The notes below the pieces were generated by a model that was given only the letters and a program-made list of their open reading frames with translations, was not told the origin of the DNA and ran no database searches. This document shows, piece after piece, positions 22,228 through 30,167 of a stretch of DNA of 35,465 nucleotides (positions are counted from its first letter, which is position 1; each line of letters opens with the position of its first letter). Source of the DNA: an uncultured Rhodospirillales bacterium (GTDB taxonomy: Bacteria; Pseudomonadota; Alphaproteobacteria; CAAGCB01; CAG-977); the NCBI GenBank assembly GCA_902777205.1, contig CACYSU010000019.1, positions 1-35,465 on the forward strand. The letters are read 5' to 3'. The position numbers and the translations under genes are program-made.

Positions 22228-22749
22228 TTAGAACAACAACAGGTCGGGGTAATAGTTCAGCGCGACGCTGACCAACGCCAGAACGGCGACGGGCATGACC
22301 ACCTTTTCAAACGGGAAATGCGCGTGGCCGCCGTTGCGCGCCTTCATCCGAAAATACAGCTTTTCCGTATAGATGAACAGCAACGCGCCCGCCAGCGTCC
22401 AGAACAGGAACGGATCCAGATACAGCACGAACAGCACCGGCTGGGGCACATACATCAAATCGCGCACGTACATAAAGCCGATCGACCCGACGGACACGAT
22501 CATCAGCAGCGCGTCGCGCCCGCGAAAATGCCATTTCTTTTTATCGAACCACAAAATCAGCCAGTATCCCAGCAACGCCAGCAGCGCGCCCGCCCACAGC
22601 CCGACAATGTTGTCGTCCACGCCCAGTTTGCGCGCGATTTCCAGCGACGCGCCGATCGCCACCGTGCAGACCGCGCACGCGGGATTCGCCAAAGCCGGTT
22701 TCGCGGCGACGCCCAAAACGGCCAAAAGCGTCAAAAACAGTTTTTTCAT
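22228..22749 (-). CDS. Polytopic membrane protein with an N-terminal CxxC (ACAVC) motif
   Basis: 173 aa. The signal peptide MKKLFLTLLAVLGVAAKPALA is followed directly by NPACAVCTVAIGASLE, which places a CxxC at the mature periplasmic N-terminus. The conserved phrase KLGVDDNIVGLWAG follows. About four membrane helices come next (roughly 47-65, 78-95, 105-130 and 150-170), with a basic cytoplasmic loop WFDKKKWHFRG. I recall similar uncharacterised proteins with ACPVCTVA and LGVDD motifs, but no established function. The CxxC suggests metal or disulfide chemistry. ATG 22749 has GGAGG seven bases upstream. It is the first gene of a two-gene operon divergent from the double-ArsR regulator. Confidence 0.72.
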   Translation of the reverse strand: MKKLFLTLLAVLGVAAKPALANPACAVCTVAIGASLEIARKLGVDDNIVGLWAGALLALLGYWLILWFDKKKWHFRGRDALLMIVSVGSIGFMYVRDLMYVPQPVLFVLYLDPFLFWTLAGALLFIYTEKLYFRMKARNGGHAHFPFEKVVMPVAVLALVSVALNYYPDLLLF

Positions 22750-22783
22750 TCCGGTTCCTCCGAACACACATATATCAAAAACA

Positions 22784-22819
22784 ATATGTATCATAATCAC
22801 TACATATCAAACTTGTCAA
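22784..22819 (-). promoter_or_regulatory. Promoter with overlapping palindromic operator between the CxxC membrane protein and the double-ArsR regulator
   Basis: The minus strand has a perfect -35 TTGACA (22814-22819), an 18-bp spacer and TATGAT (22790-22795), firing toward the membrane-protein gene. An inverted repeat ATATGTA (22784-22790) / N10 / TACATAT (22801-22807) covers the spacer and touches the -10 box. A dimeric winged-helix repressor bound there would block polymerase. The AT-rich sequence suits ArsR-type operators. On the plus strand a weaker TTGGCA (22828-22833), 17 bp, TAGGTT (22851-22856) could serve the regulator gene. Confidence 0.68.
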
Positions 22820-22879
22820 CAATTAGATTGGCAAGTTTTCCCTTTTTTGCTAGGTTAGAAAAAAAACGGGGGTTTGACA

Positions 22880-23500
22880 ATGCAAAAACAGCTGGATATC
22901 GCGACAATGGAAAAAGCGGTTCGGGGCGTATATGACATCGCCCACCCCGTCCGGCTGCGCATTTTGGAATTTTTGGATGTCAACGGCGCGTCGTCGGTGT
23001 CGGCGATCGCGGCCGGCGTCGGCGAAGACCGGCTGGCCGTGTCGCAAAGCCTGAAAAAAATGCGCGACGCGGAATTGGTGAAAACGCGGCGCAGGGGCGT
23101 GTTCGTCTATTACGAACTGAACGGCGACTATCCCGCCAGCCTGTTCGTTTGCGCGCGCAAACTGTACGGATACATGACGGACGATTTTTCGTATCTGGCG
23201 GACGGGTGCAAAAAGATTCTGCCGCGTGATTTCACGACGATGACCGCCAACCATATCAAGCTGTTCGCCCATATCGACAAAATGCGGATTCTGGAATGTC
23301 TGACGCTGTTCGGGGAATGCTGCGTTTCCGACATCGTCGAAAAAACGGGCATCGACCAGATCAAGGCGTCGCAGTATTTGAAACGGATGCGCGACAACGG
23401 ATTCGTCACGGCGCGCAGGGACGGGCGGTTCGTTTTTTACACCATTACGGACGGCATCCACAAAACGGTCGTCAAGTGCCTGCGCCGCCGGTTCGCCTAA
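22880..23500 (+). CDS. Transcriptional regulator with two ArsR-type winged-helix domains
   Basis: 206 aa. Two consecutive ArsR-like domains: residues about 12-95 (AHPVRLRILEFLDVNGASSV, RLAVSQSLKKMRDAELVKTR, RRGVFVYYEL) and about 123-203 (IDKMRILECLTLFGECCVSD, IKASQYLKRMRDNGFVTARR, DGRFVFYTIT). Most ArsR proteins have one domain of about 100 aa and dimerise, so this may act as a pseudo-dimer in one chain. In domain 2, ECCVSD (Cys147, Cys148) falls where metal-sensing ArsR proteins have ELCVCDL, hinting at metal or redox sensing. A TTG six bases upstream is possible; ATG 22880 is preferred. It diverges from the CxxC membrane-protein operon and probably represses it. Confidence 0.84.
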   Translation: MQKQLDIATMEKAVRGVYDIAHPVRLRILEFLDVNGASSVSAIAAGVGEDRLAVSQSLKKMRDAELVKTRRRGVFVYYELNGDYPASLFVCARKLYGYMTDDFSYLADGCKKILPRDFTTMTANHIKLFAHIDKMRILECLTLFGECCVSDIVEKTGIDQIKASQYLKRMRDNGFVTARRDGRFVFYTITDGIHKTVVKCLRRRFA

Positions 23501-23512
23501 CCTTTTTCCGGC

Positions 23513-23540
23513 TTGTTTCGCGGCGGTTTCGGGCTATAAT
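23513..23540 (+). promoter_or_regulatory. Sigma70-like promoter of the coiled-coil membrane-protein operon
   Basis: TTGTTT (23513-23518), 16-bp spacer, consensus TATAAT (23535-23540), 38 bp before the ATG at 23579, which has AAAGGA eight bases upstream. Confidence 0.6.
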
Positions 23541-23578
23541 GCGGCTATCGTTTTGTTTTTTATGAAAGGATTTGCGAT

Positions 23579-24457
23579 ATGGCCACGGCGACGACGGGCG
23601 AGGAGTACAAACTGCTGCATTCCACGCCGAAACTGGTGAAAATGGCGAAACTGTTTTCCATTGTCTGGATTTTGGCGGTGACGGTTCCCGCGCTTTACTT
23701 TGTTTCCAAAAACGCGCAGAGCTTGAAAGAATACGCGGTCGTTCGGGCGGTCGGCGAAGCGAACGGCGTTTTGTCCGAACAGTACGACGCCTTTTCCGGC
23801 AAAGTGTTGAAAAGCGTTGACGTGAGCAAATACACCGCGAAAATCAAAGTGCCGGAAATCAAGCTGGACAAGCAGGCGGCGCAGATCGAAAAAACGACCA
23901 AAAAGACAAAGGACATCGCGTCCAAACTGGCCAGGCTGGGCGTCAAAGAGGCCGCCAAGGTCGAAAATTCGGCCGATGTGCTGCAAAAACAGGTGGACAA
24001 GGTCAACAAACAGCTGAAAACGGCGACGGACGATTTGAAAACCGCTTTGAACAAAAGCGTGCAGGACGGGTTGAAAAAGGAAATCGCGTCGCTGGCGGAA
24101 ACGCAAATTCAAAAACAGCTGGCGCTGAGCGATTCGTCGTATAAAAAGCTGGCGGCCGGCAAATACGGTTTGACATCCGAATCCGGCCGCGCCGCGACCG
24201 CGGCGATTTACAAGGAATTGGCGAAAAACAAAAAAGGCGTGTTCGCCGATGTCGTCAAAACCGTCGATAAAAACTTCCGCTACGGATATTGGACGGTGTT
24301 GGCGCTGGTGCTGATCGTGTCTTTGATCCCGCCGTTCATCGTGACAAAACTGGCGAAGAAATTTTCGGCGTTCTACACCCAATGCCCGTATTGCCACAAG
24401 GTCTTCGTTTCCAAGAAAAACGCCTTTAACATCTTGAAAGTGTTGAAATTCTGGTGA
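23579..24457 (+). CDS. Two-helix membrane protein with a long extracytoplasmic coiled coil and a C-terminal CPYC motif
   Basis: 292 aa. Membrane helix 1 is at about residues 22-42 ([17 protein letters not shown]). A 190-residue Lys/Ala-rich region with heptad-like helices follows ([38 protein letters not shown]). Helix 2 is at about 237-258 ([18 protein letters not shown]). The short C-terminal tail carries CPYCHKVF, half of a zinc-ribbon. The likely topology is N- and C-termini inside, coiled coil in the periplasm. No family recognised. Its TGA stop overlaps the start of the acetyltransferase gene (TGATG), so they are coupled. Possible role in envelope organisation is speculation. Confidence 0.68.
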   Translation: MATATTGEEYKLLHSTPKLVKMAKLFSIVWILAVTVPALYFVSKNAQSLKEYAVVRAVGEANGVLSEQYDAFSGKVLKSVDVSKYTAKIKVPEIKLDKQAAQIEKTTKKTKDIASKLARLGVKEAAKVENSADVLQKQVDKVNKQLKTATDDLKTALNKSVQDGLKKEIASLAETQIQKQLALSDSSYKKLAAGKYGLTSESGRAATAAIYKELAKNKKGVFADVVKTVDKNFRYGYWTVLALVLIVSLIPPFIVTKLAKKFSAFYTQCPYCHKVFVSKKNAFNILKVLKFW

Positions 24458-25080
24458 TGACAAAGCATTGGTCGAACGTCGAATACCTGCACCAAAGCGT
24501 CAAAAACCCGAACATCGTCGTCAAAGGCACGAAAAGCTATTACAGCGACGCGTGGACGGGCGGGTTTGAAGACAGCGTCGTGCGCTATCTGTACGGCGAC
24601 GCGTACAGCTTGGCGCATTGGGAACCGCAATGGGATCTGGACAAGCTGTACATCGGCGATTACGTCTGCATCGGCGCGGAAACGGTCATTGTCATGGGCG
24701 GCAACAACACCCACCGCATGGATTGGTTTTCGGACTATCCCTTTATGGACAGGATCGTCGAAAGCTACGCCCGCAAAGGCGACACCGTGATCGAAGACGG
24801 CGTTTGGATCGGGATGCGCGCGATCATCGGCGCGGGCGTCCGTTTGGGCGAAGGGTGCGTCGTCGCGATGGGCGCGGTCGTGACAAAGGATGTCGAACCT
24901 TACACGATCGTCGGCGGAAATCCGGCCAAGGTCATCAAAAAACGGTTTGACGACGACACGATTCGCGAATTGCTGGCGTTGAAGATCTACGACCGCCCCG
25001 AATCGGAATTGGACGCGCTGCACGACGCGCTGTGTTCCAACGATTTGGACGCGCTGAAACGGGCGTTGAAAAAATCGTGA
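24457..25080 (+). CDS. CatB-like hexapeptide-repeat O-acetyltransferase
   Basis: 207 aa, left-handed beta-helix acetyltransferase of the xenobiotic/CatB type, using acetyl-CoA; usually trimeric and cytoplasmic. The family block [20 protein letters not shown](N)THRMDWFS contains the catalytic His (about residue 87). Hexapeptide repeats run from there: [40 protein letters not shown], then the signature [14 protein letters not shown]. CatB homologues acetylate chloramphenicol or streptogramins, but chromosomal ones often act on sugars, so resistance should not be assumed. ATG 24457 overlaps the preceding stop by one base; a GTG one codon earlier is also possible. Confidence 0.88.
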   Translation: MTKHWSNVEYLHQSVKNPNIVVKGTKSYYSDAWTGGFEDSVVRYLYGDAYSLAHWEPQWDLDKLYIGDYVCIGAETVIVMGGNNTHRMDWFSDYPFMDRIVESYARKGDTVIEDGVWIGMRAIIGAGVRLGEGCVVAMGAVVTKDVEPYTIVGGNPAKVIKKRFDDDTIRELLALKIYDRPESELDALHDALCSNDLDALKRALKKS

Positions 25081-25166
25081 TCCGAATCGAATCGAGCGGA
25101 AAAGCGAATCGAAAACGAATCGGAAAATAGCGCGAATCGGTAAAAAAGAATCCGGACAAAGAAAAA

Positions 25167-25186
25167 CGGGACTGTTTCCAGTCCCG
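25167..25186. terminator. Bidirectional terminator between the acetyltransferase and D-lactate dehydrogenase genes
   Basis: CGGGACTG (25167-25174) and CAGTCCCG (25179-25186) pair around a TTTC loop, with AAAAA on the left and CTTTTCC on the right, serving two convergent genes. Confidence 0.78.
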
Positions 25187-25212
25187 CTTTTCCGTTTCCG
25201 ATGAATTAAAAA

Positions 25213-26244
25213 TTACTTGTTGAGGACAGAGTTGATCGTTTTTCCATTCAGGAACGAAGCAATGCTGTCGTCCGACGTTTTCAAAATACGGTGCACGGCG
25301 TCAATCGAATTGAATGCGACGTGCGGCGTAATGATCACGTTCTTTAATTGAAGCATACGCAAATTTATCAAAGAACGCAACAGTGTATCTGATTCATGAC
25401 GCTCAATTGCGGATAAATACAGGTCGTCGTGGATCAAAGGCGACTCGTATTCCAGCACATCCAGCCCCGCGCCGTACACTTTTCCGTTCGACAACGCCTT
25501 GTACAACGCTTCGGTGTCGATCAATTCGCCGCGGGCGGTGTTGATGATGACGACGCCCTGTTTCATTTTCGCGAAAGCCGAGTCGTCCAGCAGGTGGTAG
25601 TTTTCCTTGGTCAGCGGGCAATGCAGGGTGACGATGTCCGACTGCGCCAGCAATTCGTCCAGCGAAACGTATTTGAAACCGTATTCGGCGGCGAATTTTT
25701 CGTTGGGGTACGGGTCGAACGCCAACAGGGTCATGTCAAAGCTTTTGGCGATTTTGGCGACATAGCGGCCGATCGCGCCCGTGCCGATGATGCCGATCGT
25801 GCGGCCGCGCAGGTCGAACCCCAGATAACGGTCGGTGCTGACGTGGCTTTCCTGAACGGCGCGGAAGGAACGGCTGATTTTGCGGGTCACGTCGATCAGC
25901 AGGCCGAACGTGTATTCCGCGACCGTCGAATCGCCGTAACCGGGGACGTTCGTGACTTCGATGCCGTGTTCGCGGCAATAGGCCAGATCGACGTTGTTGT
26001 AGCCCGTCGAACGCAAAGCGACCAGCTTCAGGTTCGGGAATTGGGACAAAACGCGCGCGCCGACATCGACGGCGTGGACGAACACGGAAATCACGTCCGC
26101 GTCGGCGACGGTTTTCAATTCGTCCTCGGTCAGGTCGGACGGGCTTTTTTCCATGAAAACGATTTGCGCGTCAACCGGCAGGGGATTCTTGTTGTAATAA
26201 TCGCGGGCGATTTCCGAAACATTGAAGTAAACGATTTTAGTCAT
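25213..26244 (-). CDS. ldhA: D-2-hydroxyacid dehydrogenase, probably fermentative D-lactate dehydrogenase
   Basis: 343 aa, cytoplasmic NADH-dependent reductase; for the LdhA group, pyruvate + NADH gives D-lactate. NAD-binding GTGAIG is at 154-159 with Asp177 at the end of the second strand (NAD preference). The catalytic triad of the D-isomer family is visible: Arg238 (TARGELID), Glu265 (LDVLEYE) and His308 (TPHVAF). The substrate-side motif STGYNNVD and the overall length fit D-LDH better than phosphoglycerate dehydrogenase. AAAGGAG precedes ATG 26244 and a good promoter lies upstream. The neighbouring alanine transaminase also consumes pyruvate, which supports a fermentative role. Confidence 0.88.
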   Translation of the reverse strand: MTKIVYFNVSEIARDYYNKNPLPVDAQIVFMEKSPSDLTEDELKTVADADVISVFVHAVDVGARVLSQFPNLKLVALRSTGYNNVDLAYCREHGIEVTNVPGYGDSTVAEYTFGLLIDVTRKISRSFRAVQESHVSTDRYLGFDLRGRTIGIIGTGAIGRYVAKIAKSFDMTLLAFDPYPNEKFAAEYGFKYVSLDELLAQSDIVTLHCPLTKENYHLLDDSAFAKMKQGVVIINTARGELIDTEALYKALSNGKVYGAGLDVLEYESPLIHDDLYLSAIERHESDTLLRSLINLRMLQLKNVIITPHVAFNSIDAVHRILKTSDDSIASFLNGKTINSVLNK

Positions 26245-26272
26245 TGAAGCACTCCTTTGAATGTACGCGAAT

Positions 26273-26300
26273 GATATAGCGCGTTTTGCGGAAAAATCAA
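26273..26300 (-). promoter_or_regulatory. Sigma70-like promoter of the D-lactate dehydrogenase gene
   Basis: Minus-strand TTGATT (26295-26300), 16-bp spacer, TATATC (26273-26278), 28 bp before the start codon. The gene can thus be transcribed apart from alaA upstream. Confidence 0.5.
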
Positions 26301-26322
26301 TAGTCCGTTCGGCGATGAACGG

Positions 26323-27540
26323 TCATTCCTGCCGGTATCCCGCCAAAAATTCCTTCAGGCGGTTCAGCGCTTTTTCCAAATCGTCCGTGCGGGGCAGAAA
26401 AACGACGCGGAAATGATCCGGCTTGTCCCAGTTGAATCCCGTTCCGTTGACCAGCAGAATCCGTTTTTCCATCAACAGATCCAAAACGAATTTCTGGTCG
26501 TCGTAAATGTTGAACTTTTCCGTGTCGATTTTGGGGAACATATACAGCGATCCTTTGGCTTTGACGCACGAAATTCCCGGAATGTCGTTCAGCAGCTTGT
26601 GGCACAGGGTGCGCTGTTCGTACAGCCGCCCCCCCGGTTTGACCAGATCGTTGATGCTCTGGTATCCGCCCAGCGCCGTTTGAATCGCGTATTGCCCCGG
26701 AACGTTGGAACACAGCCGCATATTGGCCAGCAGATCCAGCCCGTCGATATAGTCTTCGGCGATTTTCTTGTTGCCGCTCAACACCATCCACGCGGCGCGG
26801 AACCCGCAGGCGCGGTAGTTTTTGGACAACCCGTTGTAGGTGATGCAGAACGTGTCATGGATCAGCGACGCCAGCGACGTGTGAACCGCGCCGTCGTACA
26901 AAATCTTGTCATAGATTTCGTCGCAGAAAACGGCCAGCTTGTGCTTTTCGGCGATGGCGGCGATTTTTTCCAAAACTTCCTTGGGGTAAACGGCGCCCGT
27001 GGGGTTGTTCGGGTTGATGACGACGATGCCCTTTGTCTTGGGCGTGATCTTGCTTTCCAGATCGTCCAGATCGGGATACCATTCGGACTGTTCGTCGCAA
27101 ACGTAATGCACGGGTTTCCCGCCCGCCAGACAGATCGCCGCCGTCCACAGCGGATAATCCGGCGCGGGGACGAGGATTTCGTCGCCGTTGTCCAAAAACG
27201 CCTCCATGCTGAGCAAAATCAGGTCGGAAACCCCGTTGCCCAGATAGATGTCGTTGATTTGGACGCCGTCGATCCCCTTTTGCTGGCAATAGTGCATGAC
27301 GGCCTTTCGCGCGGGAAAGATGCCCTTTGAATCCGAATAGCCGTCAGCGAACGGCATATTCAAAATCACGTCCTTGACGATTTCCTCGGGCGCGTTCAAA
27401 TCGAACACGGCGGGGTTGCCGATGTTCAGTTTCAAAATTTTATAGCCCGCTTCCTCCAGCTGGTTGGCGGCTTTCAGGACGGGGCCGCGGATCTCGTAGC
27501 GCACGCCGTTCAAACGCGATGATTTTTGGAATTCTTTCAT
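26323..27540 (-). CDS. alaA: Glutamate-pyruvate aminotransferase (alanine aminotransferase AlaA)
   Basis: 405-aa PLP-dependent class I/II aminotransferase, making alanine from pyruvate and glutamate. It is extremely similar to E. coli AlaA over its whole length: YEIRGPVLKAANQLEE, KLNIGNPA, VPAPDYPLWTAA, INPNNPTGAVYPKE, CDEIYDKILYD, and the PLP lysine in YNGLSKNYR (Lys240, the same position as in E. coli). The frame is open 22 codons upstream, but ATG 27540 has AAGGAG eight bases before it and matches the E. coli start. It follows the FAD-dehydrogenase gene by 62 bp and precedes ldhA by 78 bp on the same strand. Confidence 0.95.
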   Translation of the reverse strand: MKEFQKSSRLNGVRYEIRGPVLKAANQLEEAGYKILKLNIGNPAVFDLNAPEEIVKDVILNMPFADGYSDSKGIFPARKAVMHYCQQKGIDGVQINDIYLGNGVSDLILLSMEAFLDNGDEILVPAPDYPLWTAAICLAGGKPVHYVCDEQSEWYPDLDDLESKITPKTKGIVVINPNNPTGAVYPKEVLEKIAAIAEKHKLAVFCDEIYDKILYDGAVHTSLASLIHDTFCITYNGLSKNYRACGFRAAWMVLSGNKKIAEDYIDGLDLLANMRLCSNVPGQYAIQTALGGYQSINDLVKPGGRLYEQRTLCHKLLNDIPGISCVKAKGSLYMFPKIDTEKFNIYDDQKFVLDLLMEKRILLVNGTGFNWDKPDHFRVVFLPRTDDLEKALNRLKEFLAGYRQE

Positions 27541-27602
27541 TGACGAAGCTCCTTGGTCGAATTTGCGGGCAGGATACCCCTTTGCGCCGACGAAAGCAAC
27601 CG

Positions 27603-29225
27603 TCATTCGGCGGTGTCGGGTTCGCTTTCGTCCGCCATGATCTTATAGGCGCACCGCAGCCCGTCCGCGGCGGCCGACATGATGCCGCCCGCGTATCCCG
27701 CCCCTTCGCCGCACGGATACAGCCCCGCGACGCTGACGCTTTGCAGCGTTTCGGGGGAACGCAGCATCCGGATCGGGGACGACGTGCGGGTTTCGGCCGC
27801 GGTCAAAATGGCGTCGTGACCGGAAAAACACCGGATCTTGCGATCCATTTTTTTGAACCCCTCTTTCATCGTTTCGATGACATAAGGGGGCAGGACGGCG
27901 CGCATATCCGCCATTTCCACCCCCGGACGGTACGACGGCCGGACTTCGCCGAATTTGACGGTTTCCCGATCGTGCAGGAAATCGACGACGCGCTGGACGG
28001 GCGCGCGGAACAAACCGCCGCCGGCGCGGAACGCGTTTTCCTCGATCTGACGCTGAAATTCCATGCCGGCCAAAGGATGGTCGGAACCGAAATCGGCGGG
28101 CGTCACGTCCACCAGCAGCGCGCTGTTGGCGTTTTCGCCGTCGCGGGCGAACGTGCTCATCCCGTTGGTGACCAGACGGCCGGCTTCGGACGCCGCGGCG
28201 ACGACCGTCCCCCCCGGACACATACAGAACGTGTAAAGCGACCGGCCGCTGTCCATGTGCACCGCCAGCTTGTAATCGGCGGGACCCAGAACGGGGCGGG
28301 GTTTGACCATGCCGTACTGGCTTTTGTTGATGTACGATTGCGGGTGTTCGATGCGCGCGCCGACGGCGAACGGCTTTTGAATCATTTGAACGCCGCGTTC
28401 GTACAGCATTTCAAACGTGTCGCGCGCGCTGTGCCCGACGGCCAGAACGACGCAATCCGTCGCGATTTCCTCCGTTTCGCCCTGCGCGTTGACGGTTTTG
28501 ACGCCGATCAGGCGGCCGTCCCTGACGATCAGGTCGGTCAGACGCGTTTCAAAACGGTATTCGCCGCCCGCCGCCATGATCTTGCGCCGCAGGTTGCCGA
28601 CCATGTACCCCAGCTTGTCCGTGCCGATGTGCGGTTTCGCCAGATACAGGATTTCCGCGGGCGCGCCGGCGGCGACGAATTCCTGCAGCACTTTGCGCGT
28701 CCACGCGTCCTTTTTGATGCCGGTGGTCAGCTTGCCGTCGGAAAAGGTGCCCGCGCCGCCTTCGCCGAATTGGACGTTCGAGTTTTCGTTCAGTTCGCCG
28801 ATTTTCCACAACCGGTTGACATCCTTGCGCCGTTTGGAAACGGGTTTGCCGCGTTCCAGCAAAATCGGGTTCGCCCCCGCCTGCGCCAAAGCCAGACCGG
28901 CCATCAATCCGGCGGGACCCGTCCCGACGACGACGGGGCGCGGACGGTTGACGGCGCGCCATACGGGGGACGGCAGTGATACCGGTTCGTTCATGACGAC
29001 GATGTCCTTGTACGGACATTCGGCGGCGGCCGCGTTTTCGTCGCCGTCCAAAACGATGTCGAAAACGTACAGCAGGCACAGGTTTTCTTTTTTGCGGGCG
29101 TCAACGGATTTTTTCGCCACGCGCAGGGAAACGATGTTTTTGAAACCGGTCAGTTCCTCGATATAGGGTTTGAAATCGTCGGGAACGGCTTTGGGTCTGA
29201 ATTTGACGTTGGATATTCTGATCAT
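27603..29225 (-). CDS. Large NAD(P)/FAD-dependent dehydrogenase (COG2509-type)
   Basis: 540-aa flavoprotein oxidoreductase of unknown substrate. An N-terminal domain of about 90 residues (ISNVKFRPKAVPDD) precedes the Rossmann FAD-binding motif VVGTGPAGLMAGLALAQAG (Gly101, Gly103, Gly106) and LLERG. A C-terminal FAD motif is LYPCGEGAGYAGGIMSAAAD. The middle carries LAVGHSARDTFEML, typical of this uncharacterised dehydrogenase family. Full length. A TTG start three codons earlier exists; ATG 29225 with AAAGGA at nine bases is preferred. It lies just after mscL (13-bp gap) and before alaA on the same strand. Nothing in context identifies the electron donor or acceptor. Confidence 0.87.
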   Translation of the reverse strand: MIRISNVKFRPKAVPDDFKPYIEELTGFKNIVSLRVAKKSVDARKKENLCLLYVFDIVLDGDENAAAAECPYKDIVVMNEPVSLPSPVWRAVNRPRPVVVGTGPAGLMAGLALAQAGANPILLERGKPVSKRRKDVNRLWKIGELNENSNVQFGEGGAGTFSDGKLTTGIKKDAWTRKVLQEFVAAGAPAEILYLAKPHIGTDKLGYMVGNLRRKIMAAGGEYRFETRLTDLIVRDGRLIGVKTVNAQGETEEIATDCVVLAVGHSARDTFEMLYERGVQMIQKPFAVGARIEHPQSYINKSQYGMVKPRPVLGPADYKLAVHMDSGRSLYTFCMCPGGTVVAAASEAGRLVTNGMSTFARDGENANSALLVDVTPADFGSDHPLAGMEFQRQIEENAFRAGGGLFRAPVQRVVDFLHDRETVKFGEVRPSYRPGVEMADMRAVLPPYVIETMKEGFKKMDRKIRCFSGHDAILTAAETRTSSPIRMLRSPETLQSVSVAGLYPCGEGAGYAGGIMSAAADGLRCAYKIMADESEPDTAE

Positions 29226-29238
29226 GGCGCGCAATCCT

Positions 29239-29712
29239 TTAGAGGTTGTTGTTGTTCAAATCGGCGGTGCAGTGCGGGCATTTGACGGCGTTTGCCGGAA
29301 TGTCCGAACAGCAGAACGGGCAGGTTTTCGTCGCGGGTTCGGGGGTTGCGGCACTCAGCCGGTCGCGCAGGGTGTTCATCGCTTTGATCAACAGGAAAAC
29401 GGCGAAAGCGACGATCGCAAAGCTGATTACCGCGTTTAAAAAATTCCCGACGTTCAAGGTCACGGCGCCGGCGTTCTGCGCGGCCTGCGCCGAAACGTAG
29501 GGGGCGGCGGGCGTTCCGTCCTTTAACACGAAATACAGGTTGGCGAAGTCGATTTTCCCCAATACCAGTCCCAAGGGCGGCATCAATATGTCCTTGACCA
29601 GCGAATCCACGATTTTCGTGAAGGCCGCGCCGATGATGATGCCGACCGCCATGTCCATGACGTTGCCGCGCATCGCGAATTTTTTAAATTCGGACAAGAT
29701 GCTTTTAATCAC
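29239..29712 (-). CDS. mscL: Large-conductance mechanosensitive channel MscL with a C-terminal zinc ribbon
   Basis: 157-aa inner-membrane channel that opens under hypo-osmotic stress; pentameric in the family. The N-terminal amphipathic helix and first transmembrane helix read EFKKFAMRGNVMDMAVGIII and IIGAAFTKIVDSLVKDILMP, nearly the E. coli sequence. The second helix is AVISFAIVAFAVFLLIKAMN. The tail adds two CxxC pairs (CPFC and CPHC, about 134-152), a zinc-ribbon known in a subset of MscL proteins and absent from E. coli. The upstream frame is open but not MscL-like. GTG 29712, with AAGGGGG four bases upstream, gives the expected N-terminus. Confidence 0.93.
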   Translation of the reverse strand: MIKSILSEFKKFAMRGNVMDMAVGIIIGAAFTKIVDSLVKDILMPPLGLVLGKIDFANLYFVLKDGTPAAPYVSAQAAQNAGAVTLNVGNFLNAVISFAIVAFAVFLLIKAMNTLRDRLSAATPEPATKTCPFCCSDIPANAVKCPHCTADLNNNNL

Positions 29713-29795
29713 GTTTCCCCCTTGAATCCTTTTGTTCCGGAACACGATATTTCTACCCCGTAAACCCCGCGCGATCAAGGCCGATGAAAAACAAT

Positions 29796-29823
29796 TTGCG
29801 GTTTCGGGCGGACACGCTATAGT
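29796..29823 (+). promoter_or_regulatory. Sigma70-like promoter of the TM1266-type regulator/hydG operon
   Basis: TTGCGG (29796-29801), 16-bp spacer, TATAGT (29818-29823), then about 55 bp of leader before ATG 29878, which has AAAGGAA upstream. No FNR-type box (TTGAT-N4-ATCAA) was seen. Confidence 0.5.
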
Positions 29824-29877
29824 GAAAACGTTCTGAGGCCAAAGGTTCGCCCTGCGGTTCAAGAAAGGAAACACACA

Positions 29878-30120
29878 ATGGAAACAAAAGTCGCTTTGAT
29901 CGGCATCGTTGTCGAAAACCCCGAATCCGTGATGACGCTGAACGCTTTGCTGCACGAATACGGCGCGCACATCATCGGACGCATTGGCATTCCCTATCAC
30001 AAACGCGGGATCAGCATCATCAGCGTGGCCATGGACGCCCCGCCCGACGTGATCAGCGCGCTGGCCGGAAAACTGGGAATGTTGGACGGCGTTTCGACGA
30101 AAACCGTTTATTCAAAATGA
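29878..30120 (+). CDS. TM1266-family iron-only hydrogenase system regulator
   Basis: 80-aa ACT/NikR-C-like small protein of the family named iron-only hydrogenase system putative regulator. Such genes accompany hydEFG and [FeFe]-hydrogenases, though the ligand and mechanism are unproven. The sequence shows VALIGIVVENPESVMTLNAL, HEYGAHIIGRIGIPY, GISIISVAMDAPPDVISALA and KLGMLDGVSTKTVYSK, the standard length and pattern. It lacks a DNA-binding domain. The ATG has AAAGGAA upstream. hydG follows 47 bp later on the same strand. Confidence 0.87.
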   Translation: METKVALIGIVVENPESVMTLNALLHEYGAHIIGRIGIPYHKRGISIISVAMDAPPDVISALAGKLGMLDGVSTKTVYSK

Positions 30121-30167
30121 CACAGCTGACGGGCAGGGCGCGTCCCGACCCGAAAGGAGATAAAACA

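Noticed and set aside
24457-25080. Chloramphenicol resistance gene
   Set aside because: The fold is CatB-like, but the hexapeptide acetyltransferase family is broad, there is no mobile context, and the gene is coupled to a membrane-protein gene. Resistance cannot be claimed.
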